This document shows, in pieces, positions 1 through 14,757 of a stretch of 64,000 nucleotides of DNA. The notes under the pieces are model-generated. The model saw nothing but the letters and a program-made list of their open reading frames with translations, was not told where the DNA came from and did not search any database. The stretch is from Chrysoperla carnea (Eukaryota; Arthropoda; Insecta; Neuroptera; Chrysopidae), in assembly GCF_905475395.1 (NCBI RefSeq), contig NC_058337.1:112214368-112278367 (forward strand), written 5' to 3'. The stretch's first letter is position 1, and every line of letters starts with the position of its first letter. Both the position numbers and the translations under genes were made by a program.

Positions 1-3000
1 GAGTTTTTGTCGATTCCTACAGTGATGATGTCTTATGTAAAGTCGCGACGCCTAACTCTACAAGCAACTATAGATATCTGTTAATATATTCATATTAATT
101 TTGTCATTAGCTCTTTGCTTCTTCGTAATAGCAAAAACACCCATAATGGGTAAGTTTTTAATACAACAATATAACAATGGTTTTTTTTTTTGGTATTAAA
201 GAAAAACCCATTTGCATCTGAATGAGTGTTAAACATACTAAAAATTATATATACATACGAGCAGACGAAAGGACAGACATTCTGTGATGGTGGTATGGTA
301 AGAGTCTGATATAACATTAATAAAACTTTTTTCAAAATCTTGCTATGTCTTTGTCGTTATTTAAATATTTTTCTTTTGTTTTAATAATTCTTTTTTCTAA
401 AGATAAGTTTTCTGTTGGCAGAAAATTTTCTTAAAATTATATTAAGTATATTTGGGTGTAAAAATCCAGTATAGGAATCAGGAATCACGAATCATTGTTT
501 ATTTTTTATATTTTAAAATTATATTTATATTCCACTTGATATTTTAATAAAAGGCAATAGTTTTAGTTATATTATTTGAGGGTCCATCACGTGACCATAA
601 CGTCGCACATTTATGTTTATGATATTTCTATGATCAAAAAATGGAAGTCTAAGCCATTTTTCCAATAATGTGTGGTAATTAACTTCTGGAAAACGTACAA
701 GTTTTGGAAACCAATCGAAGAGAACGCTTACAAAGAGAACAATAGAAATGATTTTTGCTTTTTGGTATAAAATTTAAAACTTTTTTAAATAGAGTATTTT
801 AAGTAAAAGAGGTTTTGGTTTTTTTTATAAATGTTCAGAAAAAAAACTGTTTTTCTGCAAATTCTATCCCTTGATATTTTGTTTCAAATCTTATATTTTG
901 TTACAAAATGAAAAAATCATTCATCTAACTTTAAACGGATATAGCTGAGTCAAAAATTCAACTTCTGTTTATCATTAAACGTGTTTTTTAGGACAAATAA
1001 GTTTCTCAATGCGTGTTATCGACATAAATTAATCGGTTCTACATCAATCAAAACCCACAAAAACAAACTTTCATTTTTAAAAAGCGAAATTCCCTGGTTG
1101 TTTCAATTTTCTGTAGCACGCCGTACTCAGGATAATTTTTTATATACCTAACATAGTTTATTTTAACCAAAAATAAGATTTAGCCTGGAAACGTCACTTC
1201 CATTGGTAAAGGTATAGTTTTGTAGGAAACAATTACTGCCATCGGATGGAAAGATGTTAGATTGCAAAAATAATTAACACAACTAACGTAAAATTTACCT
1301 AGGTCAATTTTTTTATGCGTTCGTTCACGGAAAAAAGGATTATATACGAATTTGGCAGGTAATCAATGTACACGATCTGCAATCCAGAATTGCGTGTAAG
1401 TAATAATTCTTAATTAGTATAATTATTGTACAACTGAAAACATAAAAGGTCATACGAATAAACCCACACGTTTTTTTAGTGATTACATCTCGGTTTTTCG
1501 AAATAAATGTTTTCACTATAAATGAGCTATGTGTTAGAACGAAATTTCTACTTTGTAATTGTACCTTTATAGAAAATCTAATCAAAAAAGTAACTTCCAA
1601 CACAAACATAAACACTGTAAGTACTTGAAACAAGTAAAATATATTTTAATTATAATCATCCCCAAATGAGCTATTTTAAAATACTCTCAATTGTGCATCT
1701 ACAATCTACTGTACTGTATATATGGTCCGGGGTCGGACATTATATTTGGAATCATTTCTGAAAAGAACCGCAAATTAATTTTAATGCAGGATCCTTTGAG
1801 AGATTGTTGTCAAGGATAGTCGTGCTGACCCTGCTTGAGAGTCGCTGATCCTTTAATTGGGCATGAAATTATAAATTGTGAGGCCGTTAAGACTACCTCT
1901 TTGCACAATTTTGTGCAAAACTTCTTTTAGTTGAATGTTATTAGAAATAATTTAAAGACGGTGTTACAAGAAGAAAATAAAGCATTTAAAATTATTTCGC
2001 CGACAAAATTTACAATTTTCAAGGTTTCGTACGAGGGACACTAAGATTTTTTGTATTTTTGTTCCATTATCTTTTTATTTGATATTTGAAAAACAAAATC
2101 AATGCAACTTTTCAGGTTCTTTGACAGAAAAGTTTCCGGCTATGAATTTCTTGAAAGTAAGTTTCCAGCTAATTTAATTTTGGAAACAGCTGTAAGGCAC
2201 GATTTTGACAACAGCCTATCAAATATTCAGTCGTTCTAAAATTACTGTGAAGTTCTTCGACATCCCCAGACCAACTATTGTGTAACTGCACAAATAACAA
2301 TTTTAATAGATAATCTATTTAGTCTGGTGTAAAATAACATTTAATAATATAACACAATAAATATTTATTTATAATTAAAAATAATAAAAATTAATTAGTC
2401 GGAGGTAATTTTTAATGTATTCAATGAGTGTAAAATGCTTTTAGAATGTATAAATGTGGATATAATGACTTCTAAATGTAAATGATGTGTATTTAAACAA
2501 ACTGTAAAACAGAAATAATATGTTTACGGTGTGCAAGAATACATGTGCAACTGAATCTGACAAATTACGTCGTACTGAAATTCACAAAATCGTGAACTTA
2601 AAAGATGTACCGGTAAGCGGAAAAATTTTTGGAGTGTAAATGGGCGAAACATGATTAGTGGGTTAGTAATTTAATTTAAGTTTTAATGGGCTACTAATTT
2701 AACTTAAATTTAAAACCGAATCGAAAAAAGTGGTGTCAAAATTTAATTTCTGGAACAAAACAAAACCTTCATAGTAAACATGATTTTCAATTATCGGAGT
2801 AGGTTATGAATGCTTTCCGTTCCTGACCCATTTTTCGGGATTGAGATTAGTCTATATTATTCTGTATATTTGGTATTTTTTGAAATATGTTGTGTAGAAA
2901 AGTTATTTTCATAGCAGAATAATGTTTTGAAGTAAATATGAGTAAAGTTTAAACACCAACGTACATACCTTTGGAAAATTATTATTGTCTACACTTTTTT

Positions 3001-6000
3001 AAACTTTTCTTCAATCTTTAATCCAATTTTCTGAAACAAAAAATACAAATTATTAAAAATTTGCTATGCTCAAGAGGAGTAGAGGGTACAAAAATTAACA
3101 TTGTGTCCATAAATGAAAATTTGACATTTATTTTTCGATGAAACGTGTATTTTTATCTACTCAAATAGATCAATATCTGGAATAAATGCACAAGTATCTT
3201 GTTACTATGAAGCTATTTAAAACGAAACAATATTGACGTAGAAAACTTGCTGTGCAATAACTGCTATTGGGAATTTAGTTTCTAGATACAATAGACGATT
3301 GGACAAAGTTATAATTTATTTGTACAGAAACTTTTTTCAATATTGAAACATATTTAAATTTTTTAAATATGTGTTTGACCGATATGTACGTATGAATTTA
3401 GTTTCTAAAATACTTATCCTAATTTGACAAATGAGGTATAATTAGAAGCGTCTTGATCGTCCGCATGGGTTATGTGGCGTCACTCTAGAGGACATAAAGC
3501 TATGATCGAAAAACAAATTGCGATTTAATTATAGTGTGTTTTAGTATCAAATCAAAGGGCGTAGTTAGCACTTTTCAAAAATATATATATTGTTATACTT
3601 AATCATGAAATTATAACCGCAAAATAGTTTTAAATGTATGTATTTTCGTCGGTTCCCTCCGAGCTTCTAAACTACTTATCATAATTTGATAAAATGATTT
3701 GCAAAAAAAAAATCGAAAAATGCAAGTTTCTGCACCAAGTATTAATTTCCTTTATAGTAATTACGCTCTGAAGGCGACACCAATGAATCGATTTTTACCT
3801 AAAAATATGGTGACCGTTGACTTCAAAGCATTATGACAAAAAAATTACTGATTGGCGTCGATAATTTTAAATTATTGTTTACATTTTTGTGCGTTTTCCG
3901 TCGGTTCTATTTTTGAAGTAAAATAAATATTCATTAAATATGCCATCGAAAGGATATTAGAGAAGTTTTCAAAAAGTTTTCGGATAAATTAGTAGCTACA
4001 AAATCCAATCTAACAAAATGGGTATAAAAAAACTAATTTATAGGTAGGTATTTTAGAGTGAAAATTTACAGAGGAAATTTTAATGTTAATATTTTACAAA
4101 CACTTTTTATAAATAATTGTATATGTGTTTGTTTATAATTAATAATTATTCAGGCAAAACTTTGTTTTATTTTAAATTTTCTATTTATTTTATAAACATG
4201 GAGAAGGAAATTCCACTGGGAATGGTCAAAAGATTAAATTTACAATTTCATATAAAATATAAAATAAATTATATTTTACATTTTATATTTTGAATGGTGT
4301 GAATATCTGGTAGAGCGTAGACAGGTATTTCGTTTATCTTTATGGAGATTAATTTATGATTCATAATTTTAGTTTATGCTAAATTTATGAAAATAACATC
4401 ATAGTCCGCAAACCCACACTCAACTAAACTTTTAATTTTCTTATATATATATTCCTTATGTCCTTCCGATCAGTGACTTATATACAAAAATTATAGATAA
4501 AAGCGGGGTGTTTTTGTACACAGAGATCAGAAAATTTTTGATTGTGCCCGCTAACTTTAGATTGAAAGACGTCGTTTTATGTTATTCTAACAGAAATATA
4601 ACGTAATAACAAATGAAAAATCGATTCCCTTGATCTTCAATTAAGCGAAGTGTTGGTTGATGAAAGTCCTGTATCATGTAGGTTAAGGAAAAAAAATTTT
4701 TATTTGCTATTTGATTATCTTTCTATTAAAAAAAACAAAAAATCTTACAATTTGAAGGTTAAGGGCGCAAAGAAAAGTATTCTAACCTACGTGAAAAACA
4801 ACGCTCTGGTGCCGAGAATCTTTTATGCGAAAATCTGGTACCAAAAGTCTCAATCGTAAAGAAATCAGTAAGTTTTTAAAGCTTGAGCCTGCAGACTATT
4901 CATATATATTATTAGAGATATGATAAGATGTGTAAAATGTCAGTCTTCAATCGTCATAATTCCTGAAGAAGGCTAACATACAACTAATTTAAATATAAAG
5001 TAGATTTATGTAGAAATGAATTTGAATTCGTAGCAGGGAGAAATCTCCAGAAAGGTGGGAAATAAGCTTAAAAAGAAGGTTAAATAAGTTTAAAAAGGTA
5101 CGTTTTGTGAAAATATAAAAGCTAGGTCGATAAACATTTTTTTTTTTTTGGTTTTGTTAAATATTAAAAACGTCACTAAATCGAGTAAAATCAGTTTCAT
5201 TGTCTCAGTACGTGAGTCGAAAAAATAATCGAAGCCAAAAGCGTTGGAAAACTAAATTAATTTTTATCTTCAATTTAAAAAAGTTTGAGGAAAAAAACAG
5301 TTTGAAACGTATGGTTCTAAAAACTAAATTTCCGTAACTAGTAATTAATTTTGAGTGCATTGAGTAAAAGCATCTTTAAAAAATACCTTTCACTTAAATG
5401 TTTGATGAAAAAACACGCTTGTTGATTGTTTAAAATTAGCATAACAAAGCAACATTTTATTTTCATGAATTCAACAGTTCTTGCCCATAGACATGAGCTC
5501 TTACAGTTCATATTAAAATTTTTTGTTGAATTAAAAGTAATTAAATATACTTTTTTTTGTTAGGTACTAGAAGGATATAATAATAATACGAAAATCTACA
5601 TATTTAATAATTAAAGCTTTTTCTGTTGCTTTATGATTTTATACAACCATGAAGCGTAAAGCAGTACTCACTACTAGCTCACCAGCTCAAACCCAAATGC
5701 TGGTTTGTATGATATACTAATAAACAAATGCCTTTTTGGTCTGGGAACAGGACGTAGTGTTTGATAGTCATTTTTTATACCTCTTCAAAGGATTATGGAA
5801 ATCTTGAATTGCGTGATATACTTCAAATTGATGTATATTTATTGAAAAAAATAAGTTCGAAAAAAAATTCATAGTGCAGTAACTGCGCCAGCTAAGCGAA
5901 TTCCCTCAGATATTGAAAAAATAACACCTTTTTCTAAAAATCAAATATTTTATATTTAAAAATCGAAAAATAAGCGTCTAGAAAAAGAAATCACAGTGTT

Positions 6001-6387
6001 ACTTTTTTGCTTAAAACTGATCAAAAAATGCACAAATATTTTTTAATTTGAACAAATTCAAAATTCTGTACTTCGGGCGAGTAAATAAGTGACCTTTTTT
6101 TTGTCACAGCAGTTGTGTTTTTTAATAATTTCTTTTTTTTAATGAAATCGGCTTTTAATGAAAGTGGCAGATCGAGTAAAGACGCTATCGCCTTTAACCG
6201 TTCCAGGCAGCGGCAGTCTGATCAATTATAATTAAAGGGGCGGTAACTTAATCACATCAAACACTAAGACTCCACCCACATCATAAATTTAATAGTAAAA
6301 TCGGATGTCGTTTAAAGTAAGTAAAGATTATAAATAATGGTGTGGGTAGCCTCTATTATGTATGTCTGAAAAACGGAAGTTAAACCC

Positions 6388-6418
<31 letters not shown>

Positions 6419-9279
6419 TAATTGGAATTTCATCCACAGGAATATTCATAAATTTTAAGTAATTTAAATGACTTTTAGATGCGTTAAAGACTCTTCCCCG
6501 GCTACGAAAATTTGTATACAAGAAGAAGTTATAAGAGTTTAGTAAGTTATTTGTTATTTTGAACTGACTGTCAAATATTACGCCTGGTGCTAGATCAATA
6601 TAGATATATAGTGCCTGAAACCCACTCGTTCATTCACTTGTGCTAGTGAATTTGAAACATTATGAATAAAAGATTAGCTAATTTAAATATTAAATTTACT
6701 TTCATTTTTCGTATTTTACACAAAAAGTAAACAAAAATGAAATGTGATATAACTTAACTTTAGATGAATGCAGCAAGCAAAAGTTCTTTATTAGTATGTC
6801 GGTATGAAACTCATCATTTCTGGTAATGCCTAGACAATATGAAGAATAAATTCATGATACACTTGAACAGAGGTAATTGATATGATTCTAAAAATATATT
6901 TTGAGATCTCAATTTCATTTATTTCCAAAATATAGTAAAATGAAAATAATCGAAAAAAGTTTTTTTTTTTTTTTTATACGTAGGTAAAACATTATATTTA
7001 CATCTTTTGCTAAATACTGTTGAGATTTTAGTTCCCTTTGTTTTTAATTTCACTTTTTATTTAGGAGAACACTCAAGAGTGATTCAAGAGTAATGATTTC
7101 ACGTTTAATACATGCATGGTTTAGTAGATGAAAGGATTGAAGTAAGGGTTGAAAAGGATTTGCTTCAAAAACTTAAAAAGTTGTTCATCAACTAAGCTCA
7201 AATATTGACAATATATACAACCAGCTTTAAGGATAGATTTTATCTATTTTTAACCTTCGGGGGGAGGGATGTAAAGATGGAGCAAGAAAGTGGGGATGAA
7301 TAAACGAATATTTTCAAATATACCCATGTAGGTAGCAAATATAAGTGCATGACGTGTACATTAAAAAGCTGTAGCCCCTACGCAAGGAGATATGGGGGAG
7401 GGGTAACAGTGGGGATGTTTCCCCGCAAAGCGGGTAGATTCACAGGTAGTTATCCTATAATGTAAGGCTATGACGTAATTAGGTAGTCAATATTAGGTCT
7501 CATTTTAACTCCTACTTGTGTTTCACCAGTTATTCTTAATTTTCTAAAATCAGTCCCGTGATTTTATAAGATTAAGATTAACTACTTAAACTATTTAAAA
7601 TTCAGGGTGATGATGATATCTATCATAGTCGAAATGCATTTTATGATATCTACAAATATTAATTTTTAAATTGAGTCTGCCTTAACCCTTCTTGATTTTT
7701 TTTAAATTCTAGACACACACACGGTTTGCATTAGTTATTTTTCTTCAAAGGTAGGTATTATAGGAAATGACGAATTTTACCTTTTCGGTTATGAACATTC
7801 ACATGTGGACTAAAAATGAATGTCTTAAGTTTAGAAAGGCATTATGAATGAATAATTCTGTTAATATCGTAATATGTATATTTTGTTTGAATTAGTATAA
7901 ATATTTAACACGATTCGTTTGTGTTCATAAGGGTTCTGAAAGAATCCCTGGTACTTTTTAAAAGAAGTTATTGTTTTCTACGTAATTTCATAACATTTTT
8001 CATTTTTGATTGCATTATTTATTAAAACTATCCTTTTGAAAAACTTTCGATATTCATAAACCTTAATTAAGAAATATTTTAGTTTGAAAATTTTATTTCA
8101 GTATTGTAACAAAAGCAAATAAATATATAGCGGAACCCAAAAATGTATATTCAAATAAATTGAATGTAAAAATAAACTAAAGGAAAATAAAGTATGCCAT
8201 TCTTTTTCTTGGTGTATTTATATATTATATTTATTCTTTATAAATGACATTAAAAATCAAAAAATTTTATATAATAAATAGAAAAAGAAAATAAAATTTG
8301 CTTCAATCAAAATGAAAAACTTAATCTTGGTGTATAATATCCAAACAAACCATAATATTGTTTACTTGAACACAGCTGTGTAATCCTTAAAAAATTTTAT
8401 TGAATAATATTGTGATTTATTTACGATTTTGTTCTTATTCCTTTGTACTTATCATTTAGGTTTTATGGTGTATGCGCTAAGAGGGTTTCGCATGCATTTA
8501 TAGGTCCTACCACACAAGGAGTATATTTCGACGTATTTTAAATTGCTGAATCTGAATTTTCAATTTTCTCATAGCTCAAGGGGTGGGGGGGTATTTGTTA
8601 TATAGAAATTATACGTTTATACGACCATAGCTCCTAAACTATTGAAAATTTTGCCAATTATGAAATGCATAATTGCTTAGGTACATTGAAGAAACAGTTA
8701 TTTCCATGCATACATAAACAACACACAAAAAAGAGAATGCAAACAAAAGTTGTGAAATATATCATTCAAAAATATAACATATAGACAGAGTTTGTTATTA
8801 TTTAAATGATAAAAATATAGTACGTGACCTGCTTTAAAGTGAAAGCTTTTAGTAAAAATTACACGTATGTTGTCATTATCTCATACATGTGATTTTTTTG
8901 TATAGACGCATGTAAAGCTTTTGAGTTTGAAAGCTTTCGTGCATATTGTTCCGTATTTTGTTTAGTCCTTGTATTTTGTTTATAATCTCTTTCCAACACT
9001 ATTGGTGTAGTATGTCGGCTTGTGATAACAAATGAAATAGAGTTTGATTCAATTCTAAATTTTAGAAAGTAAAATAATTTTGACACTTTTCATTGCAATA
9101 CTTAAAATTATTACCCCCATAACTATGGAAGTGGCTTTATTTTCTCTAATTGCAAATATATAAAATTTAAAAGAAAAATAGAAATCTGTTAAAAAAAATA
9201 ATCCATTCTTGATCTGATCTTTTGAATTTGAATCGGGCGGTGATACTCAAGTAAGACAAGAGAAATTTACAAAATTTAA
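1..9279. other. Gene-free AT-rich stretch
   Basis: I see no supportable gene here. The open frames are short and look like chance. Small structures are an (ATT)n run near 6389-6418 and a short direct repeat around 2665-2720 (a TAATTTAA-type block twice). A diverged repeat appears near 3395-3440 and 3665-3700 (TTCTAAA-ACTTATC-TAATTTGA shared). A G-rich patch at about 7255-7435 has several runs of four to six G and stands out from the AT-rich surroundings; it may be part of an old transposon, but I cannot name it. Confidence 0.6.
6389..6418. repeat. (ATT)n microsatellite
   Basis: About ten perfect ATT units in a row. Ordinary simple repeat. Confidence 0.9.
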
Positions 9280-9476
9280 AAAACAACCGACCCATTTTTC
9301 GGGTACGGAACCCTAAACTCACACTTGAAACATATATAAGAACACTCTCCATTAAATTACCTTTTACCTTAAAGCTTTTTGAAGATCGTCGTAATTTTTT
9401 TTTTAGTTTTTTTCCCGTACGGTACCTTCAACTACACCTGGAAACATAGCTTAGAACACCCGCCGTTAAATTAGTT
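9280..9476 (-). repeat. Dispersed repeat family A, two tandem units
   Basis: Two related units lie head to tail. One starts around GTACGGAACCCTAAACTC and ends near ACTCTCCATTAAATTACC. The next, about 115 bp further, starts with GTACGGTACCTTCAACTA and ends near ACCCGCCGTTAAATTAG. The same pair of blocks occurs in reverse complement at 20101-20275, and a fragment occurs at 51367-51440. Such GGTTCCGTACC-containing repeats are familiar to me from insect genomes, but I cannot assign a named family. Confidence 0.6.
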
Positions 9477-10991
9477 TGAAATACTCTCTTAAGTTTGAAA
9501 TAGTGAAAGTAATGACTATGTGAGAGGTATATACCACTATTTCAAATAGTGCTATACTTCTCACTAGCAAATAGTGAATCGTCACTACAAAATGATTTGT
9601 TATATTTTTCACCATTTCGTGTTTAGAGAGGAGTGATAGTTTTCCAGGTATTACCCAAGCCTCAACAAAATTCACAAAACTCAAACCTTGATTTTAAATG
9701 AAATTATTAATTTGTAGCCGTTTTAGAAGTTTCGACCAAACCCCACAACCAAGTTATGAAATTGGTGAAAAAAAAAACGGGAGGGTAAAGGCGTCCGGCA
9801 TACAAAAAGTACATAGGTGTTCAATAAGAAATATTTAATTATTATTATATGGTAAATATTTAAAACTTAGTTGGGGAACACTCTATTATTAGGAATAAGG
9901 TACAAATAAGTCCGCTCTACAATGACCTATATGAAATTGATACTCATTTCCAACTTCTGGATCTGACAAAAAACTGTCGATTTATGTTCCAAAACAGAAT
10001 AAGATTCTTTCAAAAATATATGAACCTTTTGCAACAAACATTAAGAGAACAGAAGATATTTGAAAAAAAATGCCCGAGTTTGTTAATTTTTGAGAAACCT
10101 ACGCGTTTTTTGTCATTATTTATAAAATCTTTCCTTTGGATTGTTTATGGGATTAGCTATTCACAACACATTTTTATCCCGTATATACTTAATCCAACAA
10201 CAACGAAATGTAACTAGAAATTGTAGTATTTAAAAAAAAATAAAATTGTTGCATTTTATTTACAATACAAAGTATGTTGACAAACATTTATGTATAAAAA
10301 TCAATTACAAATAATATTAATGTATTATTTTATTTATCTAGTAAAAAAATGGGAAAACACTAATTTTTTTAGCGTATTTTTCTCAATAATACGCTACATA
10401 GAATTTCAATTTATATGTAACCTAGAGGCGTTATAGAGTAGTGGAATATATAGATATGGGAATGTTATCAAGGTCGGTCATACCTAAATCTATAACTTTC
10501 GTTTAAAAATGGTTTCTAAGTAGTGTATGACTGAAAAGGAAAAATTAATTAATTGATATTAATTGTTTTGCTAAATTAGATGCACTTTACATAGAATGAA
10601 AAAGCTTGCCGATATATTCTTAATATTTCCACGAAACTTTCTACAAATTTCCGCCAAATACTTTATACCAAGTTAAACAGTTTTACGACCTTATCGTGAC
10701 TTTCTTGGTTCCTTACCGGCAAAATGTTTTAACACGAGAACCTGATGAACTTTGTAGCTTGCTCCAAAATTAAGCGTAAATGTAAATAAAATTCAATTTA
10801 TTTTAATCCCATTTCATTTTAATTTTATGTTGTAACATAAAACAGATGAATCAAACTTTTTTTATAAAAATAACATCACATTAGACATGATTGAGTTCAT
10901 AATTAACAAATCATCCCACTAATTCTTGTTTCTGTTTCTCTTACATGTACGAACTAAAAATTATTAAGGAAAACTTCTTTAACTTGTATTC
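9477..10991. other. No gene seen
   Basis: AT-rich sequence without convincing coding potential. A short frame at 9984-10217 lacks any recognisable motif and has no splice or promoter context to support it. Confidence 0.5.
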
Positions 10992-11325
10992 CATCTTACA
11001 AAACACGAAATCCCAAACCGATGCCAACACTGCAACGCCATAATGTCGGTGAATCACGATCTTTCACAATGTCAAGGATACCAACATCAAAGAAATAAAA
11101 ATGACTTACCCTCGGAAGCCAAGGATATCCTCAATAATCCCGGATATTTCCCGGGAATCTTCAGGTTAATTAAAGCCAGTGGCTTAATTGTATGATCAAA
11201 TTTTGTATATGAATATTAACACATGTAAATAATGTATAAATCTCTGCGATCGCTAATGACCTAGACGTTAAAAGCGGACTAATAAACTAAACTAATAAAA
11301 AACAAACAAACAAATCGATCGAAAA
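10992..11325 (+). mobile_element. 5'-truncated non-LTR retrotransposon, 3' end
   Basis: An open stretch from about 10992 to a TGA at 11193-11195 encodes some 67 residues. It begins HLTKHEIPNRCQHCNA and continues with SVNHDLSQC. The C-x2-C ... H ... C pattern, a region rich in charged residues, and a terminal segment (FRLIKASGLIV, then stop) is the layout of the extreme C-terminus of jockey-like reverse transcriptases, downstream of the RT domain. An untranslated tail follows, ending in an A-rich tract (11290-11325, AACAAACAAACAAA). No RT catalytic motif remains, so the copy is 5' truncated and dead. Its base composition is richer in G+C than its flanks. The clade within the non-LTR group is uncertain. 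Confidence 0.65.
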
Positions 11326-12991
11326 ACAAAAAGGATTGCGAGCCTACCAAGTGAACTGATCCAGACAACTTTCCTCTTACATATTATGAGCATAAGCTCT
11401 CATTATTATGAATATGAAATATGTAGTACCTAGTTCAAATAGTACAAGAATCATCTCTCCCTATAAATTTAATCCAGTTGTTTTACCCGTCATTGCCTAC
11501 ATGCTCGGTTCGTGAGCAGAGTAGCAGCTACAATGAAAAGTAGCCTCCCTCATCTCAAAACCATATTATCAATTTAAGTTTTGTATGCACTAAACTTGCA
11601 TCTATTACTCCAGACTATATATAACATGTACATATATAGAGTATCCTAATTGTGAAGTATCCATACATGGTGAACATGTACCAATTAAGTTCGGAACTTA
11701 TCAGGATTTACTGACTACAATATGAAATAAGAGCTTTTCATGAAAAAGTAAATCTTAGAGCGGATGTATATTATGTATTAATTATTGAAATTAGATATGA
11801 GGTTGAAGTACGCCTGGCGCTTGAAAGTGGTTGCATTATCCGCTTTTATTTGTACGAAATCATTTTTGTACTCTTTTAGCATTATAGTTGACTAGCTCGA
11901 CTCGTTACCAATTTCGCAGTGCGGTACCGGAAGCTGAAGACACAATAGATAAATTATATAAGAAATTATCAAAAGTCATAAACTTTCCCTTTATTTATAA
12001 GCAATTTTATTAAAGATATGATATACAAATTACATAAATGAATTTTGTTTTTAAGCAGTACATTTCTAGACCGTAAGTTATTTTTTCGTCCTTAGCCAGC
12101 ACGATGAGCTCTAAAATGAGGGTTAATCATGCTAGAGAAATAATATATAAGATAATTGCTGGGCAGTTTTCCCGTTGACAAAGCGCTCTAGATATTATTT
12201 TGAAAATTTCCAAAAAGATATTTGTTTACTTTACTTTCGCACATCCCGCTTTTTTATCCGTATCTTCGAGCTTAAGTTAATAATTGTCGATATGAAACAC
12301 TATATTTTTTAAAGACGTGCGCGATATATTTTCTATGCCAAAAAAATGTTATGTGCAAAACACTATATGTTACGCAACACTGATTTTATTAGTATAGCAC
12401 TTTTTAGAGATAATATAGGATGAACAATATCTATTAGTCAGACATTAGAAAACTTAAAGCCGGAATGAAAGACGATTATAATCGAAATAATTTTAAATAA
12501 TCCCATTTTATCAGGTGATGAACTTCGATAAATAACAGTGCTTAAAGGTTGTTTAATGCTAAATTGCCTATGCTTAATGAAATTATTTCACAACCTGTAT
12601 GCTAAAAACACATGTTATCTTGGTACTAATAATACATACAGGTAGATGGATACTTCATTATTTATGAATATCGGGTGTATTAGAAAAATAGTCACTATTT
12701 TGTAGGTATAAGAATTTTGTTTTAGAAATATGTATCCGAAATACTCCCTCTCAGAGCAACTGGCATTAGAAATTTTGCATATCTTGTCAAAGTTTTTACT
12801 TTGCCCGTTGTTAGCTTTTGAAAAATATTTTCGAACAAAAATTGTTGGTATTTTTTTGAGAAATATTTTTGTCGGTTCACGGTTGGCTCTATCTCTAACG
12901 GTTTGTTAAATGTAGAGCTGTTATTACTCTTTCTTCTACAGTTTTGTTACAGTTTTGCGGTTACAATTTGTGGTTACAAGAGTAAAACTAC
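11326..12991. other. No gene seen
   Basis: AT-rich sequence with no coding frame worth reporting and no clear repeat boundary. Confidence 0.5.
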
Positions 12992-13366
12992 GGTATTTCC
13001 AACATTAAAGCACTTGTCGATAAATTTGGCCAATTTTTTCACACGCTCAGAATAATGTTCGATGTGAGACCCCCAAGTTGCAGAATTTTTGGTCGTTTAG
13101 ATCGCGAGGAAATCAAACGAAGAATGTTTTAGAATTTAAAAAAAAAAAAAAAAAAAAATTCTCACGTCGTTTTGTTTTCGAGACATTAATTTTGCCGTAA
13201 ATTGGCCAAATTAGGAACTTAGATATTAATTATCTCGTGTTTTAAACAGTCATAATTTCTAAATCTTTGAGAATTAATAGTAAACCCTATTCTAAGCCTG
13301 TGACAAAAAATTCGTGTTTTACCATAGTTTTACCACAGGAACTGCAAATACTGTGCGAGAAATACC
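12992..13366. mobile_element. TTAA-type MITE family B, diverged copy
   Basis: The ends read GGTATTTCC... and ...GAAATACC. The interior shares blocks with 15106-15391 and with the reverse complement of 42440-42704: an oligo-A/T tract, then TTTTCGAGACATTAATTTTG, then a GTCATAATTTCTAAATCTTTGAGAATTAATAGTAA-like block cut into shorter matches, then AACTGCAAATAC. The flanking target sites are degenerate (CTAC and TTAC instead of TTAA). No protein is encoded. Confidence 0.55.
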
Positions 13367-14276
13367 TTACCTAGCAAATGTATCTTGAAAAAATACAGAC
13401 AACTTTTCTTTGATACAATTTCCAAAATTCCACCGAAATAGGTCAAATTCAGAACGTTATGTAAAGCTTTTGACAGCTGTAGCTCTGAAGCGAAGCATTT
13501 CCGGATACATCTTCCAATTATCATAATGCTTAGTTTGGTGCACCTTGTTTCCCTAGATAATTGACCAATTATACTAATACACTTGGTATTCAACATATCG
13601 CAAGGGATGATGATTATTGGAAGCTTATGAGAGAATTTATAAGGTACATATATTATTCATCAGGGTAGTAAATTCAGCCATTCTCACTATATAGGTGAGG
13701 TTATGATGAGTGGTCGATGATTGTGTATAGCCATCGTCTCCACAATAACATAGGGAGTCAGAGCAATAAGCACTGGCTACACGCTGATGACTGACGACTA
13801 CCTATGTTGTACCAAAATTGTATGATGCCAATTTCAATATTTACCTTACGCTTGGTTTTGTGGAATTGAATTGAAAATCATATTTTGTGTTTTCATTGTA
13901 TTCAATATGATCATGATATACATGGGTGAATAATTATTTGAATATTTTGAGGGAGACTATAAAATTAATGACATATTTGCAAAATTATTACGAATTTGTG
14001 GCAAAAACATTGTGTTCGATAATTATAATTTGTTTGAAAATAATTTATATGAACTTTCAATGTCAAAATTTAATAAACATAGTACTGAAGGAAGTAAAAC
14101 CAACCAGTTTTGACTTTGGCCTTCGCTTTTGAAGGGAAATTCGGATCACAAAGATTAAATATCCTGCATCATTTTATTATTTCATTTCTATTGACTCCTA
14201 GTTTCTATTACGGTTAATGTCATATTAAAAATTCAATGTCTGTCAAGTATATCCGGCTTTCCAAAATCTATATTTC
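13367..14276. other. No gene seen
   Basis: Frames at 13330-13596 (minus) and 13926-14132 (plus) overlap or follow repeats and show no known motif. The stretch 13640-13820 has weak dyad symmetry, but I could not define an element. Confidence 0.4.
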
Positions 14277-14635
14277 AATTTTTTGCAATATTTTTAAGGG
14301 GTAACTTTTGAAAAGAAAATCGCAAAAATAATTTTTGTTTTGGAATTTGATGAAACTCAGTGGGTGGGGTAATTTTGATCCAAAAAGTATAAAAATCCGG
14401 TTATTTTAATGATTTTATGCAGAGTTTCTGAGATATCGCAATATTTGGTCCGATTTTAGTCCGTATCTAAAAAACTATTCGACCAGTCATCAAATGCACC
14501 CAATTTTTGTACTTTTTGGGTCAAAATTACCTTATATACTGGGTTTTATCGAAATCGAAGATAAAAAAATTTCTCGATTTTTTGCAATTTTTTTAAGGGA
14601 AACACCTCCTTGAAAAAATCGAGAAAATTGCAAAA
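14277..14635. repeat. Hairpin-like repeat family C, copy 1
   Basis: The two halves are roughly inverted copies. The left half has ATTTTGATCCAAAAAGTATA and the right half has its near complement (GTACTTTTTGGGTCAAAATT). Both ends carry TTTTTTGCAAT-TTTTTAAGGG. A second copy lies at 46381-46640. This is consistent with a foldback MITE; no target duplication was found. Confidence 0.6.
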
Positions 14636-14757
14636 TGTTTGTTTTGGTTTTATATGTTAGATGATAGAAACTTGAAATGAAAGTTGCATCACTGATAAAA
14701 TAATATTCGAAGAGATATTTGAATATTTGACCATTTATTCAATTTCATAGTGGCTGA

